Assembly (NCBI RefSeq): GCF_900109355.1
Contig: NZ_FOBF01000012.1
Location: 208,790 to 272,789, forward strand
Length of the DNA stretch: 64,000 nucleotides
Direction of reading: 5' to 3'
Source of the DNA: Nonomuraea pusilla
GTDB taxonomy: Bacteria; Actinomycetota; Actinomycetes; Streptosporangiales; Streptosporangiaceae
Shown: piece by piece, positions 34,664 to 43,782 of the stretch
How positions within the stretch are numbered: position 1 is the first letter of the stretch
Layout of the letters: the number at the start of each line of letters is the position of its first letter
Program-made: the position numbers and the translations under genes
The notes under the pieces: generated by a model
Seen by the model: the letters and a program-made list of their open reading frames with translations, nothing else
Told to the model about the DNA's origin: nothing
Databases searched by the model: none

Positions 34664-34675
34664 TACCGACCGGTA
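34664..34675. promoter_or_regulatory. TetR-type operator TACCG-AC-CGGTA
   Basis: A perfect 5-2-5 palindrome, 42 nt before the esterase start. This ACCGACCGGT type of site is common for TetR regulators in actinobacteria. No TetR gene is adjacent, so the repressor would act from elsewhere. Confidence 0.5.
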
Positions 34676-34716
34676 GAAGGATGTTGTTGAGGGAAGAAAT
34701 CCTTCGGAGGGCCCAT

Positions 34717-35697
34717 ATGCGCATCGACAGGGACGTGACTCCGGAGTACCCGTACAGCTGGCAGGCCCGCGCCGTCACCGGCCTCATGCACGGGACGGTG
34801 AAGCCTGCCTCCCACCTCCTGCTGCGCCATCCGATCGCCCTGCTCGGCGCCGCCCGCCTGGGCGGCGAGCTGGCGCGCCTCGTCCCGGTCGCGGCGCCCG
34901 CCGACGTCTGCATCGTCCCCCACACCTTCTCCGCCTGCGGCGGCGAGTGGGTGCGGGCCGGAGGGGAGCTGGACGAGGGCAAGGTGCTGCTGTACTTCCA
35001 CGGCGGCGGCTACTTCTCCTGCTCGCCGCGCACCCACCGGCCCATCACCTGGCGGCTGTCGCTGGCGGCCCGCCGTCCGGTGCTCGCGCTCGACTACCGG
35101 CAGGGTCCGGTGCACAAGCTGGCCGACTCCCTGACCGACGCGCTGGACGCGTACGAGTGCGTGCTGAGCCAGGGGTACGCCGGGCGCGACATCGTCGTGG
35201 CGGGCGACTCGGCGGGCGGCCACCTGACCCTGGCCACGCTGCTCGCCCTGCGCGACCGGGGCATGCCGCTGCCGTCCGCGGCGATCTGCCTGTCGCCGTG
35301 GGCCGACCTGACGGACTTCCCGCGCCGGGCCAACCGCTGGCAGGACCCGATGCTCCCGGCGGGCCGGGTGCGGTGGCTGGCGGCGCGCTGGACGTCGGGG
35401 CTCGACCCGAGCGACCCGCTCGTGTCGCCCGTGCACGGCAACTTCACCGGTCTGCCGCCCCTCATGATCGTCACGGGCTCGACCGAGGTGCTGCGGGACG
35501 AGGCCAGGCGGGTCGCCGTCCGCGCCAGGCAGACCGGCACGCCCGTCTGGTACGAGGAGTGGCCGCGCATGCCGCACGTCTTCCCGATCCTCGCCGACCT
35601 GGTGCCCGAGGCCCGTACGGCGTTCCGTCACATGGCGAGCTTCCTGTCGGCGGTCGGGGTCAGGCCCGTCCTCCTGGACGGTGAGGCCGCCGCCTGA
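34717..35697 (+). CDS. Alpha/beta hydrolase, HSL-type esterase
   Basis: A 326-residue hormone-sensitive-lipase-like esterase. The oxyanion motif HGGG is in YFHGGGYFSCSPRTH, the nucleophile is in VVAGDSAGGHLTLA (GDSAG), and the acid and histidine lie in the SDPLVSPVHG and MPHVFP regions near the end. It should hydrolyse short- to medium-chain esters in the cytosol. The ATG at 34717 is preferred because CGGAGGG lies just before it; the frame opens earlier, over a TetR-type palindrome. It is monocistronic. A role in lipid or xenobiotic ester breakdown is inferred. Confidence 0.88.
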   Translation: MRIDRDVTPEYPYSWQARAVTGLMHGTVKPASHLLLRHPIALLGAARLGGELARLVPVAAPADVCIVPHTFSACGGEWVRAGGELDEGKVLLYFHGGGYFSCSPRTHRPITWRLSLAARRPVLALDYRQGPVHKLADSLTDALDAYECVLSQGYAGRDIVVAGDSAGGHLTLATLLALRDRGMPLPSAAICLSPWADLTDFPRRANRWQDPMLPAGRVRWLAARWTSGLDPSDPLVSPVHGNFTGLPPLMIVTGSTEVLRDEARRVAVRARQTGTPVWYEEWPRMPHVFPILADLVPEARTAFRHMASFLSAVGVRPVLLDGEAAA

Positions 35698-35760
35698 ACC
35701 CTGGCTGTGATCCGCGTCTCCCCCCGCTCCTGCCGGGACCGGTTCCCGGCGGGCAGCGTG

Positions 35761-35779
35761 TAAGGTTAGGTATGCCTAA
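35761..35779 (+). promoter_or_regulatory. DtxR/IdeR-like iron box
   Basis: TAAGGTTAGGTATGCCTAA matches the iron-box consensus at about 13 of 19 positions, with both outer arms kept (AGG and CCTAA) and the core GTTAGG-TAT-GCCTAAC palindromic. It lies 25 nt before the siderophore-interacting protein start. Confidence 0.65.
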
Positions 35780-35803
35780 CTCGTCAGGGTGGGGAGTGGT
35801 TCG

Positions 35804-36637
35804 ATGAGTGAGAAGCCCAGGGATCATCACAAGGGCGTCGTCCTGCGCACCGAGCGCGTCTCGCGGTACATGGTGCGGGTCGTCGTCGGCGGCGACGGGC
35901 TGCGGGACTTCGCCTGCGAGGGCTTCACCGACCACTACGTCAAGCTCGTCTTCCCCTGCGAGGGCGTCGACTACCCCGAGCCGTTCAGCGTGAGCGAGGT
36001 GCGCCGGACGATGCCGCGCGAGCTGTGGCCGCGGCTGCGCACCTACACCGTGCGCGCCTGGGACCCCGACGCCTGTGAGCTCACCCTCGACTTCGTCCAC
36101 CACGGCGACAAGGGGCTGGCAGGGCCGTGGGCGGCGCGGGCGGTGCCCGGCGACGCCGTGCTGCTGCTCGGCCCCGGCGGCGGCTACGCCCCCGACCCCG
36201 GGGCGGACTGGCACCTGCTGGTGGGCGACGAGAGCGCCCTGCCCGCCATCGCGGCGTCGGTGGAGGCGCTGCCCGAGGCCGCGCTCGCGCACGTCCTCGT
36301 GGAGGTGGACGGCCCCGAGGACGAGCAGAAGCTCGACACGCGCGCCCGCGCCCAGGTCAGCTGGGTGTACCGGAACGGCGGGCGGGTCGGCGAGGCGCTG
36401 GTGCGGGCCGTGCGGGAGCTGGACTTCCCGGCCGGGGACGTGCACGCGTTCGTCCACGGCGAGGCGGGGTTCGTCAAGGAGCTGCGCCGCCACCTGAGGC
36501 TGGAGCGGGGGCTGCCGCTGGAGCGGCTGTCGATCTCCGGTTACTGGCGCGCAGGCGTCGACGACGAGACGTGGCGCGCGGTCAAGAAGGCGTGGAACCA
36601 CCAGGTGGAGGCCGAGGAGGCCGCCGCCATCGCCTGA
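35804..36637 (+). CDS. Siderophore-interacting protein (ferric-siderophore reductase)
   Basis: A 277-residue flavoprotein of the ViuB/YqjH family, which reduces ferric siderophores with NAD(P)H to release ferrous iron in the cytosol. The FAD-binding barrel ends with RTYTVRAWDP, the flavin motif, near residues 74-83; GPWAARAVPGD follows, and LLVGDESALPAIAASVEALP carries the nucleotide side. The C-terminal GYWRAGVDDETWRAVK is a family hallmark (SGYWR). ATG with GGGGAG 7 nt upstream. An iron box upstream predicts repression when iron is plentiful. Confidence 0.93.
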   Translation: MSEKPRDHHKGVVLRTERVSRYMVRVVVGGDGLRDFACEGFTDHYVKLVFPCEGVDYPEPFSVSEVRRTMPRELWPRLRTYTVRAWDPDACELTLDFVHHGDKGLAGPWAARAVPGDAVLLLGPGGGYAPDPGADWHLLVGDESALPAIAASVEALPEAALAHVLVEVDGPEDEQKLDTRARAQVSWVYRNGGRVGEALVRAVRELDFPAGDVHAFVHGEAGFVKELRRHLRLERGLPLERLSISGYWRAGVDDETWRAVKKAWNHQVEAEEAAAIA

Positions 36638-36723
36638 GAACGGCCCTGACCACGCCCTACGCCCTTCTCGACGGCCCGGCTGTTCCACGCTGTTCCACGG
36701 CCCGGCGGCTCCGGACAGGAGAA

Positions 36724-36754
36724 CGGCCGCGCCGGAGGGGAGCCGGCGCGGCCG
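36724..36754. terminator. Strong bidirectional terminator hairpin
   Basis: Perfect 12-bp stem CGGCCGCGCCGG / CCGGCGCGGCCG with a 7-nt loop AGGGGAG, between the siderophore-interacting gene and the convergent aceA gene. Confidence 0.8.
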
Positions 36755-36820
36755 CGTCGCCGGGGAACCGTCCCATGCCCTGGACGTGTCCGGCGAGGTC
36801 CTCCTGTCGAGGACGTCCTT

Positions 36821-38101
<1,281 letters not shown>

Positions 38102-38190
38102 TATTCACTCCTTTGTCGTCCCCTGGGGCCTACGCCGAGTTTCTGCCCTCGTGACCGGGGTCGACCAGCCTGGTGTCGAGAGAAGAATCG

Positions 38191-38362
38191 CGAAAGTTTC
38201 CGGTTTCGTCACTACCGGCGGGTATTCAGCCAGGAAGAAAACGACAGTTTTCCCTTTGGACTAGACCACTGCCGTCGCGCGGTCGTGATCATCACGGGTG
38301 GCGGTCCGGTGGCCGCACTCCCGGTCCCCTGCCCGGCAGGCTGGAAAATAGGCCGATTTTCC
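38191..38362. promoter_or_regulatory. Three A+T-rich palindromes in the aceA-ramB region
   Basis: Inverted repeats CGAAA-N8-TTTCG (38191-38208), GAAAAC-GACA-GTTTTC (38237-38252) and GGAAAAT-N6-ATTTTCC (38343-38362) lie in a 276-nt divergent spacer. The GAAA/TTTC theme is shared. They are candidate RamB sites for aceA control and, for the last, autoregulation at the ramB promoter (-10 TAGGAT at 38366-38371). Assignment is inference. Confidence 0.5.
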
Positions 38363-38377
38363 GACTAGGATGCGCGC

Positions 38378-39850
38378 ATGGCGTCGTTGCTGGGTGAAGA
38401 ACCGCTGTCTTTGACGCAGGAGCTCGATCTCATCGCGTTTGGCCAGCGCCTGCGGCACCTGCGCAAACAGCGGGGCCTCACGCTGTCCGACCTGGGCACC
38501 CGGGTCAGCAGGGCGCCCAGCCAGCTCTCGCTCCTGGAGAACGGCAAGCGCGAGCCGAAGCTCTCGCTGCTCAAGTCGCTCGCGTCCGCGCTGAACGTGC
38601 CCGTCGAGGAGCTGCTGCGCCGCCAGCCGCCCAACCGGCGCGCCCAGCTGGAGATCGCACTGGAGGAGGCCCAGCGCGACCCCCTCTACGCCGGCCTGGG
38701 CCTGCCCCGACTGAAGGTCTCGGCGCGCGTCCCCAACGACGTGCTGGAGCACCTCCTCGGCCTGTACGGCGAGCTGCGCGCCCGGCAGGCCAGGGGCACC
38801 GCCACGCCCGAGGAGGCCAGGGTCGCCAACGCCGAGCTGCGCCGCAGGCAGCGCGAGCTGGGCAACTACTTCCCCGAGATCGAGCAGGCCGCCGCCGAGG
38901 CGCTCGCCGCCGTCGGCTACCGCGCCGGCGCCCTGTCGCAGAGCATGATCCAGAGCCTGGTCACGCACTTCGGCTACACGGTCCACACCGCCCAGGACCT
39001 CCCCAGGTCCGTACGCTCCATCACCGACCTTCGCAACCGTCGCGTCTACGTCAAGCACGAGCAGCTCGGCATGCACACGCCGCGCACGATCCTGCTCCAG
39101 ACGCTCGGCCACCTCGCGCTCGGCCACGACAAGCCCCGCGACTTCGCCGACTTCCTGCGCCAGCGCACCGAGGCCAACTACTTCGCCGCCGCCGTGCTGG
39201 TGCCCGAGAAGGCCGCCGCGCCGTACCTGCAGGAGGCCAAGGCCGACCGGGCGCTGTCGGTGGAGGATCTGCGCGACGTCTTCGCGGTGTCGTACGAGAT
39301 GGCGGCCCACCGCTTCACCAACCTGGCCACCCACCACCTCGGCCTGGTCTGCCACTTCGTGCGCAACGACGCGGGCGGCATCATCTACAAGGCGTACGAG
39401 AACGACGGCATCGTCTTCCCGGCCGACGAGCAGGGCGCCATCGAGGGGCAGCGGATGTGCCTGCAGTGGTCGGGCAGGCAGGTGTTCGCCTCGCCGGACC
39501 GCTTCTCCGTCTACTACCAGTACTCCGACTCGCCGACGGGCACGTACTTCTGCGTCGCGCACGTCGATCCGTCGCGCGAGCGCGACTTCGCCATCACGCT
39601 GGGCGTGCCGTACAAGGAGTCGCGCTGGTTCCGCGGGCGTGAGACCACGCACCGCACGAAGTCCAACTGCCCGACCGGCGACTGCTGCCGCCGCCCGCCG
39701 GCGGAGCTGGCCGAGCGGTGGGAGGGCTACGCGTGGCCGTCGGCGCGGGCCAACTCGCACGTCCTGGCCGCGCTGCCGCCCGGCTCGTTCCCCGGCGTGG
39801 ACGAGGCCGACGTCTACACGTTCCTGGAGCGGCACGCCATCAACGGCTGA
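38378..39850 (+). CDS. ramB: RamB-type short-chain acyl regulator
   Basis: A 490-residue regulator of the RamB/ScfR family. Residues 20-80 form an XRE helix-turn-helix (LRHLRKQRGLTLSDLGTRVS), followed by an IrrE/ImmA-like (DUF955) domain with a metallopeptidase-type HLALGH motif (LQTLGHLALGHDK) and a C-terminal DUF2083-like domain with a cysteine cluster (NCPTGDCCRRPP). RamB senses acetate or propionate metabolism and represses or activates aceA/aceB, ack-pta and related genes. ATG follows TAGGAT by 6 nt with no RBS, so the transcript is probably leaderless. Divergent aceA is the obvious target. Confidence 0.92.
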   Translation: MASLLGEEPLSLTQELDLIAFGQRLRHLRKQRGLTLSDLGTRVSRAPSQLSLLENGKREPKLSLLKSLASALNVPVEELLRRQPPNRRAQLEIALEEAQRDPLYAGLGLPRLKVSARVPNDVLEHLLGLYGELRARQARGTATPEEARVANAELRRRQRELGNYFPEIEQAAAEALAAVGYRAGALSQSMIQSLVTHFGYTVHTAQDLPRSVRSITDLRNRRVYVKHEQLGMHTPRTILLQTLGHLALGHDKPRDFADFLRQRTEANYFAAAVLVPEKAAAPYLQEAKADRALSVEDLRDVFAVSYEMAAHRFTNLATHHLGLVCHFVRNDAGGIIYKAYENDGIVFPADEQGAIEGQRMCLQWSGRQVFASPDRFSVYYQYSDSPTGTYFCVAHVDPSRERDFAITLGVPYKESRWFRGRETTHRTKSNCPTGDCCRRPPAELAERWEGYAWPSARANSHVLAALPPGSFPGVDEADVYTFLERHAING

Positions 39851-39915
39851 TCCTCCGACATTTCATTCTTCTATTCGGACATTTCGGGGCATATAGGACT
39901 CCGGGAGGTGTTCGG

Positions 39916-40911
39916 ATGCTGTCTGAAGTGCGCGGATGGCTGCGGCGCCGCACGTCGTCGGCCGCCGACTGGCCCATCGAGGCCCTCGTCGAGGCCAAGG
40001 GGCGGACCACCGTGAGCGTCGTGCTCCCCGCCCGCGACGAGCGGGAGACCGTGGGCGACATCGTGCGCACCATCAGGCGCGACCTCGACCGGATCGTGGA
40101 CGAGCTCGTCGTCATCGACTCCCGCTCGCGCGACGACACCGCCGCCGTCGCCGCCCGCGCCGGCGCCGACGTGCACGCCCAGGACGAGATCCTGCCCCAC
40201 CTGTGCCCCCTGCACGGCAAGGGGGAGGCGCTGTGGAAGTCGCTGGCCGTCACCTCCGGCGACGTCGTCGCCTTCGCCGACGCCGACATCCGCCGCTTCC
40301 GCTCATCGCTGGTCGGCGGCGTGCTCGGGCCCCTGCTCGCCGACCCCACCGTCGCGTACGCCAAGGCCTGCTACGACCGGCCGCTGAACGGCACGCGGAA
40401 CGGCGGCGGGCGCGTCACCGAGCTGGTCGCCCGTCCGCTGATCAACCTGCACTGGCCGCAGCTCGCCGGGTTCGTCCAGCCGCTCGCGGGGGAGTACGCG
40501 GGGCGCCGGTCGGCGCTCGAACGCGTCCCCTTCCTCACCGGATACGGCGTCGAACTGGGCCTGCTGGTGGACCTCCTCGACCTGGCGGGGCTCGACGCGT
40601 TCGCCCAGGTGGACCTCGGGGCGCGCGAGCACAGGCCGCAGTCGACGGAGGCGCTCGGCGCGATGGCGGCGCAGATCATGCTGGCCGCGTGGAGCAGGCT
40701 GGAACGTCAGGGCAAGATCGAGGCGCGGCACGACCCGGCGGCGCTGCTGACGCAGTTCCGGCGCGTCGAGGCCGGGCACGACGTGCTGACCAGCGAGGTC
40801 GGCATCGCGGAACGGCCGCCCATGATCACCGTGGCGGGCGCCGCCCGCCCGTCCGCGCACGCGCCCACCCGCGCCGGCCCCGCCGTGGCGGTCGCCCGGC
40901 GAGCCGGATGA
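39916..40911 (+). CDS. gpgS: Glucosyl-3-phosphoglycerate synthase
   Basis: A 331-residue GT81-family retaining glucosyltransferase, using UDP-glucose and 3-phosphoglycerate to make glucosyl-3-phosphoglycerate, the first step to methylglucose lipopolysaccharide or glucosylglycerate. TTVSVVLPARDERETVGDIV opens the fold, VVIDSRSRDDT and FADADIRRF hold the nucleotide-sugar and metal (DAD) residues, and YDRPLNGTRNGGGRVTELVA is the acceptor loop. ATG with GGGAGG 7 nt upstream; the open frame upstream overlaps ramB and is not used. A 65-nt gap after ramB leaves either read-through or an own promoter. The last 30 residues are Ala/Arg/Pro-rich. Confidence 0.93.
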   Translation: MLSEVRGWLRRRTSSAADWPIEALVEAKGRTTVSVVLPARDERETVGDIVRTIRRDLDRIVDELVVIDSRSRDDTAAVAARAGADVHAQDEILPHLCPLHGKGEALWKSLAVTSGDVVAFADADIRRFRSSLVGGVLGPLLADPTVAYAKACYDRPLNGTRNGGGRVTELVARPLINLHWPQLAGFVQPLAGEYAGRRSALERVPFLTGYGVELGLLVDLLDLAGLDAFAQVDLGAREHRPQSTEALGAMAAQIMLAAWSRLERQGKIEARHDPAALLTQFRRVEAGHDVLTSEVGIAERPPMITVAGAARPSAHAPTRAGPAVAVARRAG

Positions 40912-40941
40912 GCCGGCCCCGGACGAACGCGGCGGCGGCTC

Positions 40942-41514
40942 TCACTTGAGCGCGGCGGCGACGAAGGCCGAGACCTGCTCACGCATGGCGTCGTGGTCGT
41001 CGGCGGCGTCGCCCAGCATGATGCGGGCCAGCTGCGTCATCATCGACGGGAACAGCGCCAGCCCGGTCAGCGTGAACAGCAGCCGCCCGGTCTCGGCCGA
41101 CGGCGTGCGGCCCATGCCCCCGGCCAGCGAGGCGTTCTTGCGGGCGCACCGCCCGACCCTGTCCTCCTGCCCGGGGAGGAGGTCCTGGCCCCGGTAGTTC
41201 AGCGCCTCCCACATCAGCAGGCGTACCAGGTCGGGGTGGGTGCGGTAGTAGTCGGTCAGCCGGGCCACGTAGTCGACGGGGTCGGTGCCCGGCAGCGCGA
41301 TGCGTGCCGTGAGGTCGTCGAGCGCCTCGGCGATGACCGCGTCGAACAGCTTCTCCTTGCTGCCGAAGTGGCCGTAGATGCGCTCCTTGTTCACTCCGGC
41401 GCGCTCCGCGATGCGGTCGACGCGCGCGCCGGCCACGCCGTAGGAGGCGAACTCCTCGCGCGCGGCCTCCAGGAGCGCGGCCCGGGTGGCGGCGGTCGAG
41501 ACCTTGGGTGCCAT
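40942..41514 (-). CDS. TetR-family repressor of an MFS exporter
   Basis: A 190-residue TetR protein; the helix-turn-helix is at about residues 10-55 (GVAGARVDRIAERAGVNKER, then IYGHFGSKEKLF). The ATG at 41514 is chosen since TAAGAT ends 7 nt upstream on this strand and no Shine-Dalgarno is present, a leaderless arrangement; two in-frame alternatives (ATG 41523, TTG 41538) would lie over its own promoter and operator. The divergent MFS gene and three palindromes between them make it a local repressor. The inducer is unknown. Confidence 0.87.
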   Translation of the reverse strand: MAPKVSTAATRAALLEAAREEFASYGVAGARVDRIAERAGVNKERIYGHFGSKEKLFDAVIAEALDDLTARIALPGTDPVDYVARLTDYYRTHPDLVRLLMWEALNYRGQDLLPGQEDRVGRCARKNASLAGGMGRTPSAETGRLLFTLTGLALFPSMMTQLARIMLGDAADDHDAMREQVSAFVAAALK

Positions 41515-41535
41515 GGCGCCCATCTTATCCGGGAC

Positions 41536-41584
41536 CAACTGAACAGTTGCAATCCAACTAGTTAGTTGACATCCAACTAGTTGG
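41536..41584. promoter_or_regulatory. Triple palindromic operator between tetR and MFS genes
   Basis: Three related palindromes: CAACTG-AA-CAGTTG (41536-41549), CCAACTAGTTAG (41554-41565) and CCAACTAGTTGG (41573-41584). The first lies just upstream of the tetR -10 TAAGAT (41522-41527); the third lies between the MFS -35 TTGACA (41566-41571) and -10 TACGGT (41590-41595, 18-nt spacer). The last two are a 19-bp direct repeat of each other. A classical two-way repressor site. Confidence 0.75.
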
Positions 41585-41603
41585 TTGGCTACGGTCCCAG
41601 GCC

Positions 41604-42833
41604 ATGACGATGACCTCTCCCCGCCCGGCGCCCGGCGTCGCCGCGGCCCCTTCCCCTGGCGCCCCCTCTGACGGCACCTCCGGCGCTCCCGCTCATGCGC
41701 CCTTCGGGCGCACCCTGACCGCGTTCGTGCTCACCGCGGTGCTGGTCAGCGGTCAGCTGTACGTCGTGATCCCGCTCCTGCACGCGATGGCCGACGACTG
41801 GGGCGCCTCGCCCGGCGCCCTGACCTGGCTGGTGACGGCGTTCGGCATCGGCTACGGCGTCGGTTTCCTGGTGTTCGGCCCCCTGTCGGACCGGTACGGC
41901 CGCCGCCGGATCCTGATGGTCGGGCTGCCGCTGGCGGCGTTGACGACGGCGCTGGTCGCGGCCGGCACAGGCCCTGAGGTCGCGCTCGCGCTGCGAGCCG
42001 TGCAGGGCGTCGCCGTGGCGATGTTCCCGCCCGCCGGCATGGCGTACCTGGCCGAGCGGCTGGAGCCGCGCCGCCGCGTGGTCGCCATCGCGGCCGTGAC
42101 CGGCGCCTTCCTCGCCTCCGCCGTGGTGCTCCAGGTGGCCGCCCAGCTCCTGGTGGACGTGATCGGCTGGCGCGGGCTGTTCCTCGCCATGGCGGCGGCG
42201 TTCGCCCTGGCGGCGCTGGGGGTGCGCGCGGTCATGCTGCCCGACCTGCCGCGCGCCGGCGCGGGGTCGCTGCTGTCGGCCTACCGGGCGGTGCCCGGCC
42301 TGCTGTTCCACCGCGTGCTCGCCCTGCGCTACGTCGCGACCGTGCTGCTCATGGTGACCTTCGTCGCCCTGTACACCGGGCTGCAGATCCACGGCGGGCT
42401 CTCCCCGGCCGAACTGCTGACGCTGCGCGCGAGCGGCCTGCCGTCGATCGTGCTGGTGCCGCTGGTCATGCCGTTCCTGGCGCGGGCGTCCAGCGCGGCC
42501 AGGGCCGCGTCGTTCATGGCGGCGGGGGCGCTCGCGCTCGCCGCGACCGGCGTCAGCGGCGCCTCCGGTCTCGTCCTGGCCCTGCTGCTCGCCGCGTACG
42601 TCGCCGCCATCACCGGCGGGCTGCCCAGCATGAACGAGGCGATCTCGGCCCCCGCGGGCCCGGCGAGGGGCACGGCGCTGGCTCTGTTCTCGGCGGCCCT
42701 CGCGGTGGGCGGCAGCGTCGGCCCGCAGGTGGCGGCCGCGTTCGGCGGCTTCTCCACCCTCACGTACGGCCTGGCCGCGAGCCTGCTCCTCGCGGCGCTC
42801 GCCGTGCTCGTCTCGGCCCGCCGTCCCGCGTGA
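41604..42833 (+). CDS. MFS transporter, drug-efflux type
   Basis: A 409-residue major facilitator with about 12 membrane helices after a Pro/Ser-rich N-terminus. Loop 2-3 carries FGPLSDRYGRRRILM, the MFS motif A, and LRAVQGVAVAMFPPAGMAYL fits motif C region of arabinose/drug exporters (AraJ-like). It should export a small molecule using the proton gradient. ATG sits 8 nt after TACGGT with no Shine-Dalgarno, so it is leaderless. The tetR operator overlaps its promoter. The 256 nt after its stop contain no convincing gene. Confidence 0.88.
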   Translation: MTMTSPRPAPGVAAAPSPGAPSDGTSGAPAHAPFGRTLTAFVLTAVLVSGQLYVVIPLLHAMADDWGASPGALTWLVTAFGIGYGVGFLVFGPLSDRYGRRRILMVGLPLAALTTALVAAGTGPEVALALRAVQGVAVAMFPPAGMAYLAERLEPRRRVVAIAAVTGAFLASAVVLQVAAQLLVDVIGWRGLFLAMAAAFALAALGVRAVMLPDLPRAGAGSLLSAYRAVPGLLFHRVLALRYVATVLLMVTFVALYTGLQIHGGLSPAELLTLRASGLPSIVLVPLVMPFLARASSAARAASFMAAGALALAATGVSGASGLVLALLLAAYVAAITGGLPSMNEAISAPAGPARGTALALFSAALAVGGSVGPQVAAAFGGFSTLTYGLAASLLLAALAVLVSARRPA

Positions 42834-43089
42834 ACCTCACCCCACAGGAACGTCCGGCCCCGCGGGGGTATCGTGACGGCGACGTGCGTGAGACGCCGAC
42901 GCTGACGGGCCTGGTCGCCACCGCGCCGTCGGCCCTGCTCGGCGGCGTCTACGTCGCGGCCTCCCACCCCGCTCCTGGTGACGCCATGGAGGCGCCGGCC
43001 TTCGCCGCCACGGCGCCCGACGGCGACTCCGTCGCCCTGCTGGGAGCGCACCGTACCGGTGGCGCCGATACCCGGGCTGGTGACGCGCC

Positions 43090-43743
43090 TCAGGTGGAGG
43101 ACACGGCCGCCGGGTTCAGGCGGGCGGCCGCGGCGCGGGCGCGGCGGGCGTACGTGATGGTCCAGGTGACCAGCCCGGCGGTGACCGCGATCGGCAGCAC
43201 CGTGGAGATCAGCACCATGGCGGAGGTGGACAGCGTGTACGCGAGCACGACGCGCACGGCCGCCTCGGCCAGGTAGGCGACGCCCCAGACCACGGTGAGG
43301 ACGCGCTGCACGCGGCGGAACCCGGCGTACTGCCACAGGTCGTTCCAGCGCGCCAGCCCCTCGTCGGTGCCGTCGGTGCCGAACTTGCGGCCGAAGTAGA
43401 ACATCAGCGGCCGGGGCGCGAGCAGCGAGCCGAGCAGCACCAGGCCGAACAGGCCGGTGAGCGCGGAGTCCTTGACCAGCGCCATCCGCTCGTCCTGGAA
43501 GACCAGTGTGGCGGCGACGCCGAGCCCGACGACGACCAGCGCGAGGACGCCGAAGTCGTCGATCCTGCGCCGGATCAGGAACACGCCGAGCACCTCGAGG
43601 GCCGGCCACACCGCCGAGATCGCGAGCGCGGTGACCGCCGGCATGCCGCGGTCGGTCAGCACCTCGTACGTCAGCCACGGAAGGGCGACGTTGAAGACGA
43701 TCGTCGGGCCCCAGTTCAGGGCCACGGCCTGGAGTCTCGCCAC
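43090..43743 (-). CDS. VC0807-family membrane protein
   Basis: A 217-residue polytopic membrane protein of the VC0807/intracellular septation-like family; six helices, opening with LNWGPTIVFNVALPWLTYEV and a conserved central LLAPRPLMFYFGRKFGTDGT. Biochemical function unknown. GTG start with GGGAGG 5 nt upstream. It is divergent from a PaaX-like regulator with very short spacing, so the two probably share a control region including the palindrome TCACGATCGTGA. Role as a target of the PaaX-like protein is inferred. Confidence 0.82.
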   Translation of the reverse strand: MARLQAVALNWGPTIVFNVALPWLTYEVLTDRGMPAVTALAISAVWPALEVLGVFLIRRRIDDFGVLALVVVGLGVAATLVFQDERMALVKDSALTGLFGLVLLGSLLAPRPLMFYFGRKFGTDGTDEGLARWNDLWQYAGFRRVQRVLTVVWGVAYLAEAAVRVVLAYTLSTSAMVLISTVLPIAVTAGLVTWTITYARRARAAAARLNPAAVSST

Positions 43744-43770
43744 CGGACCTCCCGTATGTGTCGACTATGC

Positions 43771-43782
43771 TCACGATCGTGA
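43771..43782. promoter_or_regulatory. Palindrome TCACGATCGTGA at the paaX-like start
   Basis: A perfect 12-bp palindrome overlapping the end of the -10 (TATGCT, 43766-43771) and the GTG start of the PaaX-like gene. It is a candidate autoregulatory site also able to block the divergent VC0807 gene. Confidence 0.5.

Noticed and set aside
42834..43276. Open frame after the MFS gene, with TATCGT upstream and possible GTG start
   Set aside because: More than half lies antisense to the well-supported VC0807 gene, composition is not protein-like in the rest, and no homology was recognised.
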